Assembly (NCBI RefSeq): GCF_000521485.1
Contig: NZ_BAVS01000004.1
Location: forward strand, 1-64,000
Source of the DNA: Gracilibacillus boraciitolerans JCM 21714
GTDB taxonomy: Bacteria; Bacillota; Bacilli; Bacillales; Amphibacillaceae
Direction of reading: 5' to 3'
Length of the DNA: 64,000 nt
In this document: piece after piece, positions 7,984 to 18,803 of the stretch
How positions within the stretch are numbered: position 1 is the first letter of the stretch
How the letters are laid out: every line of letters begins with the position of its first letter
Position numbers and translations under genes: made by a program
The notes under the pieces: model-generated
Database searches by the model: none
Told to the model about the DNA's origin: nothing
Seen by the model: only the letters and a program-made list of their open reading frames with translations

Positions 7984-9582
7984 TTATTTTAAATGATCTA
8001 CAGCTGTTCTTTCAATTGCCAGTCCTTGTTTGTAACGGTCCATAAATTGCTCGAAACCTTCTACATCTTTAGGATCTGGTGAGACTGTCTTCACTTCCTG
8101 ATCAGCAAATACCTTATTATTTAGGTATTCCTCTAAGCTTTCGCTACCATCTTTATTAATCATATAAGAAGCTAGTAATGCAATTCCCCATGCGCCACCT
8201 TCACCTGCAGTTTCCATAAGTGAAACCGGGGCATTAAATGCTCCTGCCAGAAGATTTTGTGCTACACCTTCTGTCTTAAATATCCCACCGTGTCCTAATA
8301 CTTCATCTAGTTCTACGCCTTCCTCCTTAAGAAGGATATCCATACCGATTTTCATGGCACCAAATGCGGTAAACAAGTGTGTACGCATAAAGTTAGCTAG
8401 ATTGAAATTACTTTCAGAAGAACGGACAAATAGTGGACGTCCTTCTTCAAAATGTGTCATATGTTCCCCCTGAAAGGTAGCCATAGGATAATAAGCCGCC
8501 ACCATCAGCATCACCTTTAAGAGCCTGATTAAATAGTGTTTCATATAACTTGTTTGCATCAACATTGATACCCATAGCCTTTGAAAATTCTTCAAACACA
8601 CCGACCCATGCATTCAAATCAGATGTACAGTTATTAGAGTGAGCCATCGCTACAAGACTACCCGTTGGTGTTGTGACAAGGTCAATTTCCGGATGAACCT
8701 TAGACAAATCTTTTTCCAAAACAACCATTGCAAATGCAGATGTACCTGCAGACACATTACCTGTACGCTGTGCTATACTATTTGTCGCAACCATACCTGT
8801 TCCTGCATCACCTTCTGGAGGGCAAAGTGGGATACCAGCTTGTAATTCACCACTAACATCTAGAAGCTTTGCCCCTTCTTCTGTTAGAGTTCCTGCAGTT
8901 TCACCAGCTACTAATACATCAGGGAATATATCTTCTAGCTTCCAAGACAGTTTATTCTCTGCCACTAATTCATTAAATTGACCGATCATTCTTTGATTAA
9001 ACTTTTTCGTATTTAAGTCAATTGGGAATACACCAGAGGCCTCGCCAACTCCAAGTACTTTTTCACCAGTTAGTTTCCAGTGAATATAACCTGCTAATGT
9101 TGTTTGAAACTGGATATCAGCAACATGCTCTTCTTTGTTTAAAATTGCTTGGTAAAGATGAGCGATACTCCATCTTTGAGGAATATTGTAGTTAAACAGT
9201 TTAGTCAGTTCTGTTGAAGCCTGGCCAGTAATATTGTTTCTCCACGTTCTGAAAGGAACAAGTAATTCGTCATCCTTATCAAAAGCCATATAACCATGCA
9301 TCATCGCACTGAAGCCAATAGCACCTACTGATTTTAAGGGAATACCATATTGCTGTTTTACATCCTTGGCCATTTTTTGATAACTATCTTGTAGCCCATT
9401 CCATATATCTTCCAGACTATATGTCCAGATATTATCTATGTAGCTATTTTCCCAATCATGCTTCCTGATGCAATTGCCACGTTATCTTCTCCGATTAGCA
9501 CTGATTTAATCCGGGTAGAACCCAATTCAATTCCAAGTACTGTTTTGCCACTTTCAATGACTTCTTTTACTTGTTTGCTCAT
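7984..9582 (-). CDS. FGGY-family carbohydrate kinase (xylulokinase/ribulokinase-like), frameshifted
   Basis: ATP-dependent sugar kinase of about 530 residues. The N-terminus reads [17 protein letters not shown] (phosphate-1 loop), the middle has [13 protein letters not shown] and [13 protein letters not shown], and the C-terminal lobe has [13 protein letters not shown]. The ATG at 9582 follows GGAGG. The frame breaks twice: near 9460, where one missing C between GS and HDWENSY interrupts the N-terminus, and at 8466-8470, where a five-C run should be four ([17 protein letters not shown]). The chain is continuous once these are allowed for. No isomerase or transporter partner is adjacent, so the sugar is undetermined. 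Two cre-like sites lie upstream, consistent with carbon catabolite control. Confidence 0.85.
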
Positions 9583-9626
9583 AATATTTCCTCCAATAAC
9601 AAAATGAATTTATATTGATATTACTA

Positions 9627-9677
9627 ATTAAGCGCTCGCCTTAAACCATCTTATGTAATTAAAAAAGCGCTTTCTTA
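9627..9677 (-). promoter_or_regulatory. Two cre-like sites upstream of the FGGY kinase
   Basis: AATTAAGCGCTCGCC (9627-9641) and AAAAGCGCTTTCTT (about 9663-9676) resemble the CcpA box TGWAANCGNTNWCA. They lie 45-95 bases ahead of the kinase start. The rest of the gap to 9957 is AT-rich and holds only the AI-2E gene promoter region; nothing else is seen. Confidence 0.5.
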
Positions 9678-9957
9678 ACTAAGTATTGCTATTATGACTA
9701 ACTTATTAGTATAACTAAATGCAAAAAAATAGTTCTTAAATAAAACCTGCTAATATTTATAACAGATCAAACATTACAAGTTAATTATATCATATCACTT
9801 TGTATTAGAGAGCGTCAAACTAAAATTGTCCGTACATGTAACGTAGTGAAAAGGTTTTTCACTCACAAATTTTTAATCTATCCTCTAATTAGACGTGAGT
9901 TATCTTTAGTAAAAATACTACTTTTATGGTACATTATTCGAAAAAGGAGTTGTGAAA

Positions 9958-11116
9958 ATGGAAGAACACAACAGATTTTTAAAATTTATCGGTGGTAAAA
10001 ATATATTTTACATATTACTTTTTTTCATTCTAATTGGAATAATGATATTCCTTTATACAAAAATTTCTTTTATTTTTCACCCGTTCAATGTGATTCTATC
10101 TACCATCGCACCACCAGTAATATTAGCATTTATTGCATACTACCTATTAAATCCGATCGTTAATTTACTGGAGAGATTCCGTATCAAAAGAATCTGGGGG
10201 GGCGTGATTTTACTTATTTTAGGTATCAGTGGTGCTCTAACTGGACTTATTTTATTGACTGCTCCAGCTATTGAAGCCCAGATCAAAGATTTAGTGCAAT
10301 CTTTTCCAAACTATTTAAAACAATTAGGTAAAAATATGACAGATTGGGTACAAAACTCATTTTTGGGTCCATATTATGATGAGGGTTATAAATGGGTAAC
10401 GGATCGGTTAGTTGAACTCCCAGAATTAATTGGCTCTTATATTTCTAACGGATTTCAAGGTATTCAAAATGTTGCGAGTACGATTACAACAACTGTTGTT
10501 TCTATTATTACCTTTCCATTTATCTTATTTTTCTTATTAAAAGATGGAAAAAGGTTTCAACATTTTGTTATTAAAATATTTCCACCGAAGTTTCGTGATG
10601 ATACAAGAAAAATTTTAAATAATATCGATACCCAAGTTGGTTCATATATTCAAGGACAGATTATTGTAGCTACTGTTATAGGAATTTTATTATTTATTGG
10701 TTATCTTATCATAGGACTTGATTATGCTTTTACGTTAGCTATTGTAGCAGCTGTAACAAGTGTTGTTCCGTACCTGGGGCCAACCATCGCTATCATTCCT
10801 GCTGCCATTATTGCCATTGTCGATTCACCATTTATGCTCTTGAAATTAGTTATCGTATGGATTGCAGTCCAATTCTTAGAAGGAAATTTCGTATCTCCAA
10901 ACATAATGGGGGAAAACAATGCAGATTCACCCTTTAACGATTATTCTTGTTCTGTTGATAGCAGGTAATTTGTTTGGTGTTCTTGGAGTAATTCTTGGAA
11001 TTCCAGGCTATGCAATTGTTAAAGTAATTGGTGCATATCTGTTCTATAAATTTCAGAAACGATATAACAAATATTATGGGGGGGAAGACCGCGGAAATTA
11101 TGAGATAGATGAGTAA
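9958..11116 (+). CDS. AI-2E family transporter (YdbI/YhhT-like permease), frameshifted
   Basis: Integral membrane protein with two N-terminal helices, a large amphipathic middle (QIKDLVQSFPNYLKQLGKNM) and a helix-rich C-terminal half with PYLGPTIAIIPA and QFLEGNFVSPNIMG, the hallmarks of the AI-2E exporter/permease family. Some members export autoinducer-2, others are Na+/H+ antiporters; in halophiles the latter is common. The ATG at 9958 follows AAAGGAG. Five G at 10908-10912 shift the frame; with four, NIMG continues as KTMQIHPLTIILVLL to the stop at 11116. Seven-G runs at 10196 and 11078 each add a Gly (RIWGGV, KYYGGED). A terminator follows at once. Confidence 0.88.
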
Positions 11117-11122
11117 GAAAAT

Positions 11123-11162
11123 GCATCTGCTTACGATCACAAGTAAGTAGATGCTTTTTTTA
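11123..11162 (+). terminator. Terminator after the AI-2E gene
   Basis: GCATCTGCTTAC pairs with GTAAGTAGATGC and is followed by a run of seven T. Confidence 0.88.
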
Positions 11163-11295
11163 TATTTCTAATCAAATATTCCTTTCCTGCATATAATGCA
11201 GATTTTAATAGCAAATTAATAGTGTAAGGGTTACCATTACTTAAAAATTGTTCTATAATAGAGTAAAGTTAATCAACTTGAGGGAGTGTAATCCA

Positions 11296-12576
11296 ATGAC
11301 CACCTATCAAAACTGGGCTAAAAATTATACATACAATGCTAACAAATGGGAAGAACCTGATACGATTGAACAAATGAAAGAAGTGGTAAAGCAAAACAAT
11401 AAATTAAGAGTGGTTGGTTCACGACATTCGTTCAACGACATCGCAGACTCAGAAGAAACGATGATATCTCTTCAAAAATTTAACCGAGTAATTGGATTGG
11501 ATAGAGAGCATTTAACGGTAACAGTAGAAGCTGGCATTATCTATAGTGATCTTAGCCATTATCTTCAACAAAATGGTTTTGCATTACAGAATATGGCTTC
11601 CTTGCCTCATATCTCAGTGGCGGGTGCTTGTGCTACAGCAACACATGGGTCAGGAAATCAAAATAGTAACCTTTCCACATCCATACGTGAAATGGAAGTA
11701 ATCTCTTCCACTGATGAAATTGTTACATTTTCAAGAGAAAAAAATGAACAAGAGATGAATGGGGGGGCAGCCGTGAGTCTTGGAGGTTTAGGAGTAATCA
11801 TAAAACTAACTTTGGATATCGTTCCGACGTTTGACATCAAACAAAATGTTTATGAAAATTTAGCATTTAATGAGCTTGAAGATAATTTTGACAACATTTT
11901 TTCTAGTGCGTACAGTGTTAGTTTGTTCACGGATTGGAAGGACGACACCTTCAACTATGCCTGGTTAAAGCATGCGATAACTGCTGACACCGATTCAACA
12001 GAAGCAGCTAGTACGTTTTATGGTGCTACACTTGCCATGGAAAAAAGACATCCTATTCCAGGTATTGGGGGGGCGGAGCATTGTACCGATCAATTAGGTA
12101 TCGCAGGACCGTGGCTTGATCGCCTACCCCATTTTCGAATGGATTTCACTCCAAGTAATGGGCAGGAATTACAAAGTGAATATATTCTCGATCGATCGCA
12201 TGCCTATCAAGCATTAAAAGCTATCAGCCTGATTCGTGCAGAAATTGCATCACTTCTTCAAATCTCAGAAATTCGCACGATTGCAAAAGATAACTTATGG
12301 ATGAGTTCGTGCTACAAGCAAGATTCTGTGGCTATCCATTTCACATGGAAAGATGACTGGGAAAGCGTTCAGAAAGTCTTACCGAAAATTGAAGAAGCTC
12401 TTGCACCTTTTAATGCTCGTCCACATTGGGGGGGAAAATTATTTACCATGGAACCTAAACAAGTACAATCATTATACGAAAAGTTGCCGGATTTTCAAAA
12501 ATTACTCCAGCAATACGACCCACAAGGGAAATTTAGAAATAAGTTTATGAATGATTATATTTTTAGCAATCAGTGA
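11296..12576 (+). CDS. FAD-linked alditol/aldonolactone oxidase (ALO family)
   Basis: Flavoprotein of the VAO/PCMH fold oxidising a sugar alcohol or aldonolactone with O2. The FAD domain shows VVGSRHSFNDIAD, whose His is the position used for covalent flavin attachment in alditol oxidases, then GACATATHGSGNQN and SLGGLGVI. The ALO C-terminal domain has LPHFRMDFTPS, QSEYILDR and PHWG-KLFTM. The ATG at 11296 follows TTGAGGGAG. Seven-G runs at 11761, 12067 and 12428 each insert a Gly where relatives have one (NGGAAVS, GIGGAEHC, HWGGK); the last is within an almost invariant motif. The frame remains open throughout. Single gene with its own terminator. Substrate not assignable; xylitol/sorbitol oxidation is plausible. 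Confidence 0.87.
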   Translation: MTTYQNWAKNYTYNANKWEEPDTIEQMKEVVKQNNKLRVVGSRHSFNDIADSEETMISLQKFNRVIGLDREHLTVTVEAGIIYSDLSHYLQQNGFALQNMASLPHISVAGACATATHGSGNQNSNLSTSIREMEVISSTDEIVTFSREKNEQEMNGGAAVSLGGLGVIIKLTLDIVPTFDIKQNVYENLAFNELEDNFDNIFSSAYSVSLFTDWKDDTFNYAWLKHAITADTDSTEAASTFYGATLAMEKRHPIPGIGGAEHCTDQLGIAGPWLDRLPHFRMDFTPSNGQELQSEYILDRSHAYQALKAISLIRAEIASLLQISEIRTIAKDNLWMSSCYKQDSVAIHFTWKDDWESVQKVLPKIEEALAPFNARPHWGGKLFTMEPKQVQSLYEKLPDFQKLLQQYDPQGKFRNKFMNDYIFSNQ

Positions 12577-12581
12577 AAGAA

Positions 12582-12617
12582 TAAAAAAGAGTAGGAATCT
12601 GTTTCCTACTCTTTTTA
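12582..12617. terminator. Bidirectional terminator
   Basis: GAGTAGGAA and TTTCCTACTC pair around a short loop with A- and T-rich flanks between convergent genes. Confidence 0.85.
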
Positions 12618-12632
12618 TTTCATATCATTTAG

Positions 12633-13263
12633 TTATTTCGCAAGCTTGGATTCGATTGAATATAGGGCTTCTAGTTCATTTCTTATAAGTGATAAGACAT
12701 AATCACGATCTGCTGGATTATTTTCAAAATCTAATTGATCAACGTTAATTTTTAATACTGGAGAAGCGTTATAGGCTTCAAAATATTCTCTGTATTCTTT
12801 ATTTAGCCTTTCCCAATATGCATTCTCTGTAGCAACTTCATAACTTCTTCCCCCGACTGTTAATCCGACGAATCGCTTCTTCCGTTGATACTTCAAGATA
12901 AATCATTAATAAAGGTGGTTGACAGTGTTCAATCATATTTTTAAATAAACTTAAATAAATATCAAATTCCACTTCCGACATTTCTCCATTATCTTTTAAC
13001 ATTTTAGCAAAAATAACATCTCCATAAATGGAACGGTCCAAAATCGCCCGATTGATTTTACTAGCTTTTTTGATATGTCTAAATCGTTCATTCAAGAAAA
13101 ATACTTGTAAAGGAAAACTGTAACGTTCTCTGTCGTAGTAAAATTTATCTAGTATTGGATTATTAACAACCGGTTCTTCAAATGGTGTATAGCCCAACTC
13201 TTTTACAACTATGTCCATTAATGTTGTTTTTCCTACACCGACTACACCATCGATTGTGATCAT
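12633..13263 (-). CDS. Deoxyadenosine/deoxyguanosine kinase (dNK family), frameshifted
   Basis: Nucleoside kinase for dNTP salvage. The P-loop GVVGVGKTT is near residue 10, followed by the DRSIYGDVIFAK (DRS motif) and a LID-like IRRINSRGR segment. The ATG at 13263 (MITIDGVVG) is preferred, since AGGAGATGG lies just ahead; the longer in-frame start at 13326 lacks this. A five-C run at 12850-12854 shifts the frame just after the LID; with four it reads NSRGRSYEVATENAYW and continues to 12633. About 210 residues, normal for the family. It could be dgk or dck; the two cannot be separated by eye. Confidence 0.87.
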
Positions 13264-13365
13264 TTTCCATCCATCTCCTCTTGTCTTTTTCAGTCTATCT
13301 AAACAGTTTTCATAAAAGCCTATCATTTTGCTAACTCCTTCTAGAAAACTCCATTCTACATAAAT

Positions 13366-14806
13366 TTATTTGTTCGCTTTACGCACTTTTATACTTTTAC
13401 CTTTAATCTTTGTATATTCCATCGCTTCTAAGACTAAAGAGCCTTTTCCGTTCAAAATATCAACATATGACCAGTTATCTTTGATCGAAATAATTCCTAT
13501 ATCCTCTGCTGAGACATTGGGAATATTGGAAATCGTACCGACAAGATCGACTGCGCGAATTTTTTCCGTTTGCCACCGTTAAAATGAAGTTTGATAATAT
13601 CCTGGTTTATTCTTGCTGATTTATTATTTTTAACAATACGACGTTCAGCCATTTTTTGATTGAACGCTTCTTTCGCTTCTCTTACTTCCGCTCTTGAAGG
13701 TGCTTCATTTACAGTAAGCCCAAGACCGATATAGTTTTCAATCGATTGTAAGTACCTTTCCTCAGTAGGAGTAACGAAAGTGATAGCTTGTCCCCTATTA
13801 CCCGCACGACCTGTTCTTCCTGTTCGGTGGACATAGCTTTGTTTCTCTCTTGGTATATCAAAGTTAATAATCAGGGAGACATTATCGACATCGATTCCTC
13901 TAGCCGCCACATCTGTTGCAACAAGATATCGAAACTCTCCTGATTTAAAGCCTTCCATGACAGAGAAACGTTTATCCTGTTCAAGGCCACCATGAATTTG
14001 GTCACACGTATACCCTTCTTGCTCTAACTCAACAGCTACTTCATTTACACGTTCCTGCGTATTACAAAAAATGATACAGCTATCCGGGTTCTCCATAATC
14101 GTCACGTCTTTCACCAGTGCCAGTTTCTCATCCCTCTTTACTTCAAACAAACGGTGCTCAATACTGCCACTGCTATCATCTGAAGGAATATCGACCTTGA
14201 TCGGGTCACCCATATATTGTTGGCAAAGCTTTTCAATTTGTTCAGGTATCGTGGCGGAGTAAACCATCGTTACTCTGTTGGCTGGAAGCTGTTTAATGAT
14301 TGCCTCTACTTCATCAATAAAGCCCATTCTTAACATTTCATCCGCTTCATCAATGACAAGATATTTTACTTGATCTAGATCCAGGGTTTGTTGTTCAATA
14401 TGATCATTCACACGTCCTGGTGTACCTACTACTACATGGGTTTTTTGTTTCAGTTCATCCTGTTGAATCGCAAAAGGCTCTTTTCCATACAAGGCAAGTG
14501 ACTTTATTCGTTTAAATCGACCGATATTGGCAATATCTTCTCGAACCTGGGCAGCCAGTTCTCTAGTTGGAGTCAGTACTAATGCTTGCACATTATTTTC
14601 CAGCCATTCGATTTTTTCACAGATCGGTATCGCATATGCAGCAGTTTTACCACTTCCGGTTTGGGATTTCACAATTAAATCCTTACCGTCCAATGCTTGT
14701 GGAATTACTACTCTTTGTACCGTGTTGGGATGTTGTATTTTAATACGTCAAGTGCCCTTTTTATATCTTCATTTAGTGGATAACTTTTAAAGTTTATCTC
14801 ATTCAT
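13366..14806 (-). CDS. dbpA: DEAD-box RNA helicase DbpA/YxiN, frameshifted
   Basis: ATP-dependent RNA helicase acting on 23S rRNA during large-subunit assembly. Motifs in order: Q-region, SQTGSGKT (I), PTRELA (Ia), TPGR, DEAD as VIDEADEML (II), SAT (III), [12 protein letters not shown] (V), [10 protein letters not shown] (VI). The C-terminal RNA-binding domain begins [16 protein letters not shown], which identifies the YxiN/DbpA type that recognises hairpin 92. The ATG at 14806 follows GAGGG. Two single-base losses interrupt it: near 14720 (one G of CGGGTA, between NIPTR and [12 protein letters not shown]) and near 13561-13566 (one A of a run after KRK). Both are losses, unlike the G-run gains elsewhere. 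About 480 residues. Confidence 0.9.
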
Positions 14807-14943
14807 TGTTTACCCTCATTTATCTTTATATTTACCAGCCTGCTAATCCTGTCAATTAAAGTTCTATTTTATACTATTTACTCCGAGCATACATCATATT
14901 CACAGACTATTTGATCTTATTATATTTTAATTTTTAGAAAAAT

Positions 14944-14971
14944 AAAAAGGACTCTATGTAAGAGCCCTTTA
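14944..14971 (-). terminator. Terminator after the cold-shock gene
   Basis: On the minus strand GGGCTCTT pairs with AGAGTCC and is followed by T-rich sequence, just past the csp stop. Confidence 0.75.
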
Positions 14972-14975
14972 ATTA

Positions 14976-15176
14976 TTATGCTTTTTGAACGTTAGTAGCT
15001 TGAGGTCCGCGTTGGCCTTCCTCAGTATCAAACGTAACTGTTTGACCTTCTTCTAATGTTTTGAATCCGTCACCTTGAATAGCTGAGAAATGAACGAATA
15101 AATCTTCTCCACCTTCTACTTCGATAAAACCAAAACCTTTATCTGCGTTAAACCATTTTACTGTACCTTGTTGCAT
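14976..15176 (-). CDS. Cold-shock protein (CspA/CspB family)
   Basis: A 66-residue single CSD domain acting as a nucleic-acid chaperone. RNP1 is KGFGFIE and RNP2 is LFVHFSAI, with the conserved [11 protein letters not shown] start. The ATG at 15176 has a strong AGGAGG. About 230 bases of AT-rich leader upstream (15177-15410) hold no gene; long leaders are typical of cold-shock genes and may control translation by temperature. Confidence 0.97.
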   Translation of the reverse strand: MQQGTVKWFNADKGFGFIEVEGGEDLFVHFSAIQGDGFKTLEEGQTVTFDTEEGQRGPQATNVQKA

Positions 15177-15410
15177 AATTGTTTCCTCCTGCGTGGAATT
15201 TTCTCCACATTTTAATACTATTATTGCTCAATCAAGATAATAAGGTGAAAAGTATTAATGTCATTCTTTTCTCTTAACCATTACCGAACAAAAATAATTC
15301 TTCTATAGAATAGCATATAAAGTTTGGAATAGCAAGTATTTTTTGGATTTCTTTATAAAAGGCGTCTCTACTTTGTACAAAATAAACCTTTCGTTCTGAT
15401 ATAGCCTGAT

Positions 15411-16941
15411 TTATGTTGATATATTCTTCTTTTTATCTTTTGGCTTTTTCTTTTTTTCTACTTCAAGCCGTGCCATTTTGTAAAAGGATGCTATCATGAG
15501 AATCATGATAACAGAAAAAGGTAATGCTGCAATAATTAACATGTTTTGCAACCCTTGTGTCCCGCCGAAATATACGATAATAGCGGCCATTGCAGACATT
15601 GCTAGTCCCCCCCAGATAATTTTAATAGAACTAGGTGGGTTAATGGATCCATTTGTACTTAGCATTCCCAATACGAAGGTAGCTGAGTCTGCAGAAGTAA
15701 TGAAAAAGATAGCAATCACAACAATAGTGAGCATCGACATTAACGTTCCTAATGGATAATGCTGCAACACTCCAAATGTTGTCGTTTCAAGGGAATAATT
15801 AGAGATCATGTCTATTCCATTTTGTTCAATATTTAAAGCTGAAACACCAAAGACTGCAAAAAAGACAAAACAAACGAGTGCCGGTACAAAAAGAACTCCA
15901 AGCATAAACTCTTTTATAGTACGCCCTTTTGAAATTCTCGCAATAAAGATACCAACAAATGGCGCCCAGGAAATCCACCATGCCCAATAGAAGATCGTCC
16001 AATTATCTATCCATGTCCGACCTTGTTCATTTAATGGAGAAATACGAAAACTCATATCAAAAAAGTTTGCAATATAACTGCCAAAGGTTGAGGTGAACAT
16101 ATTTAGTATATAGAGAGTCGGTCCAACTGCAAATAACAGCAGCAATAGCAAAAATCCTAACCCCATATTAATGTTACTTAAATATTTAATCCCTCTGCCA
16201 ATACCCGACCATGCGGATAAAATAAATAACACGGTAGAAATAGCTAAGATTAGTAGCTGCATACTAAAGGTATTAGGGGGGGTATTGAACAGATAGGATA
16301 ACCCACCATTGATCTGTGCTGAGCCAAATCCAAGCGTTGATGCCACACCAACCACTGTTGCAAAGATCGCTAAAATATCAATGATTTTCCCTAATACACC
16401 TTGCATCCTTTTTTCACCTAGAATCGGTACCAATGTTGCACTAATTAAACCTGGTCGATCATGGCGAAATTTAAAATATGCTAAAGATAGTGCTACAACA
16501 CCATATACTGCCCAGGCGTGTATTCCCCCCCAATGGAAAAAAGAATACTGAAGAGCTTGTTTAATCGCTTCTTCTGAACCCGGCTCAGCTCCTGGTGTAC
16601 TTTTAAATGCATGAGAAATCGGTTCAGCTGTCGTCCAAAAAACCAAACCCATCCCCATTCCTGCACTGAATAACATGGCAAACCATGAAGACAGATTATA
16701 ATCAGGTGTATCGTTTTCCTTTCCTAATTTAATATTGCCAAAGCGTGAAAAAATAAGATAAATACAAAATGCTAAAAATAGCATAATCGTAATTAAATAA
16801 TACCAACCAAATACTTGGGAAATGTATGTAGTAATAGCTGATGTCGTATCTTTTAGATGATCAGGATTAATCACTCCCCCATATGACAAGCACCGCACAA
16901 ATAGACAGCGAAATCCAGAATACTGATCCTTTTTCTTTCAC
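15411..16941 (-). CDS. BCCT-family transporter (glycine betaine/choline/carnitine), frameshifted near start
   Basis: Sodium-coupled uptake of compatible solutes, with twelve predicted helices. Family motifs: MGLVFWTTAEPISH, FFHWG-IHAWAVYG, the Trp-rich WAWWISWAPFVGIFIARISKG signature and ITSADSATFVL. GTG at 16941 is chosen because GAGGTGG precedes it and the first helix then reads SVFWISLSICAVLVIWGVINPDH. Five C at 16876-16880 (should be four) break this. Runs at 16525, 16276 and 15607 add a Gly or Pro, the first inside the invariant HWGIH motif. The C-terminus is Lys-rich (KKKKPKDKKK), as in osmosensing BCCT proteins. No enzyme gene adjoins it. Confidence 0.92.
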
Positions 16942-17082
16942 AATTCCACCTCAAATCAAATTTTTCAAACGACTACATTATCTCTAATTACAGTAAAAAT
17001 ATCAACTAACAAACGACAGATATCAACAAAAAAAATAACGCTGTTTTCTAGGTTTTCTCTTTTTGCTTTTTTCATACTCTCC

Positions 17083-17457
17083 TTAACTATTATCTTTTCT
17101 TCCTAATCTTAATGCCCCAACAATAAGTGGAATTTGCAGAGGTAAACGCAACCACAGAATCCATGGGCTTATTTGTTTTCCTGGTTGGAATGAGATTTTC
17201 CTCACAGCCATATAGATATTAGCCGGAAAAACAGCGACCATGAAATACGCTAATAGTTTCTCTGTAATATGTTGTCCTTTTTTCACCCAAAGCATGACAG
17301 AAAAAACTATTTCAAAAACACCTGTGACGAGCACGATCGCACGTCGAAAGGGAAGTAACTTTGGAACAATTCTGCGAAAGCTTTGTTCATGGACAAAATG
17401 CAAGATGCCCGCTCCTAGTAAGATAATCGAATATAGTGATCGAAAAAATATTTTCAT
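17083..17457 (-). CDS. DoxX-like small membrane protein
   Basis: About 124 residues with four hydrophobic segments (SLYSIILLGAGILHFV, AIVLVTGVFEIVFSVML, LLAYFMVAVFPANIYMA, PLQIPLIVGAL). The layout and the A-G-I-L-H-F start with F-P-A-N-I-Y-M fit the DoxX/DUF4267-like family. The ATG at 17457 follows AAAGGTGG. The gene lies alone between the BCCT transporter and aadK. Function unknown. Confidence 0.7.
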   Translation of the reverse strand: MKIFFRSLYSIILLGAGILHFVHEQSFRRIVPKLLPFRRAIVLVTGVFEIVFSVMLWVKKGQHITEKLLAYFMVAVFPANIYMAVRKISFQPGKQISPWILWLRLPLQIPLIVGALRLGRKDNS

Positions 17458-17588
17458 ATGTATTCCACCTTTCGTAGTTACACTACTCTTAACCAATACT
17501 GCTTGCATCTAAACAAACTTAAGGAATATACATCATTACTCGCTTCCTTACAGGATTATAAATTATAATCGTATTTACTGGATGGAAT

Positions 17589-18476
17589 TTAATAAATATC
17601 TATGGCATCAACGGGTAATTCTCTTACGTGCTTAAGAAACTTAATCATGTGAGCAGCTTCTTTCGCATTGTATGGGTATTGAAAATACGCCGCGACATCC
17701 TTAGCAATAATTCTAAATAAGTCACAAGCGATGAATACTGAGTTCCATATGTTGGCATATTTACTATCCGAATATGTTTGTGTATACATATCCCAATAAG
17801 ATCTGGGAAGGTAATTTTTAATGTATTTACCCATTTTCCCTATTGAAATGTTGAAGTCCTGTTTGAAACCTATCCACCATGAAATCATTTCATCCAAACG
17901 AGATCTGATAATGTGTTCCATCATTTGCTTCGCATACGGTAATTCATCTCGCCAGATCCCTTTAGCCACATTTTGCAAACACCACCAAAAATCGTTACAA
18001 CAACTTACATATAGTTGCTCGGTAGGCCGCTTAACATGAAAATCAATATCTGAAGGAGCCGGAATAAGCGGCAGGCATTTATCCTTATCTAATAGAGGAA
18101 CAGTCAACTTATCCCTACCATAACCTTCGAGCATAGATGCTTTCGTTTCAACATGAAGGTCAATGCGGTTACCATCTGTGAAAAGCATTAAATAACCATA
18201 GGATTGGGTAAAATCCATCTCACTACCATTTAAATTAGGTTGGTCATTTTTATCAGGTTCTTGCATCATAATCAAATCACCAAATACATTTATCCATTCT
18301 TCATCTATGATAAAAGAAGACGTTTCGGTTACAACGTAAACAATATCGTAATCTTGAAAGATATCTTTTGAAACATTTGGATTAGTACGTGAACCATTCA
18401 TATAAACAGCCCGAATTCGTTCATCCTTTTGTGCAACTTCAAGTATGTTATCGAACATTTCTTTTTCAGTTCTCAT
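17589..18476 (-). CDS. Aminoglycoside 6-adenylyltransferase (AadK/ANT(6) family)
   Basis: Nucleotidyltransferase of 295 residues that would transfer AMP to the 6-hydroxyl of streptomycin. Active-site pattern MNGSRTNPN then DIFQDYDIVYVV (Gly-Ser and the Asp pair of the NTase fold), then DGNRIDLHVE as third acidic site and the family's C-terminal helical domain with FWWCLQNVAKGIWRDELPYAK. Length is normal and the frame is intact. The ATG at 18476 follows a GGAGGGGGGG ribosome site containing a seven-C run at 18484-18490. Chromosomal AadK is common in Bacillaceae; resistance itself cannot be judged from sequence. Confidence 0.88.
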   Translation of the reverse strand: MRTEKEMFDNILEVAQKDERIRAVYMNGSRTNPNVSKDIFQDYDIVYVVTETSSFIIDEEWINVFGDLIMMQEPDKNDQPNLNGSEMDFTQSYGYLMLFTDGNRIDLHVETKASMLEGYGRDKLTVPLLDKDKCLPLIPAPSDIDFHVKRPTEQLYVSCCNDFWWCLQNVAKGIWRDELPYAKQMMEHIIRSRLDEMISWWIGFKQDFNISIGKMGKYIKNYLPRSYWDMYTQTYSDSKYANIWNSVFIACDLFRIIAKDVAAYFQYPYNAKEAAHMIKFLKHVRELPVDAIDIY

Positions 18477-18803
18477 GGATTAGCCCCCCCTCCAAATCTT
18501 CATATATAATAAGGATAGCACAAATGGGATTTATGTACTTGTAGCTCCAGAGTACTTCTAACTCCCGAATGGTAAATTTTAATGACTAAGTTACAAGGTG
18601 ATATCACTTAAAATATTAGCCTCTTTTTCTATCTTTCGTCTCAAATAATTTTTGATTTTCTGTAAAAAATTGAATAGATAATGATATAATTGTAGTTAAC
18701 TAAAAATATCAAAGTACTTTGAAACCAGTGTTATAAGCTCTTCATTTAAATAGTAAAGACATAAGTTCCAATATCGAACTTATGCCTACTTTTTTAGCTT
18801 ACT
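18477..18803. other. Intergenic gap between aadK and the lyase
   Basis: AT-rich, no gene seen. It holds the promoter side of aadK and, at 18760-18796, the terminator of the lyase: CATAAGTTC pairs with GAACTTATG, followed on the minus strand by T-rich sequence. Confidence 0.7.
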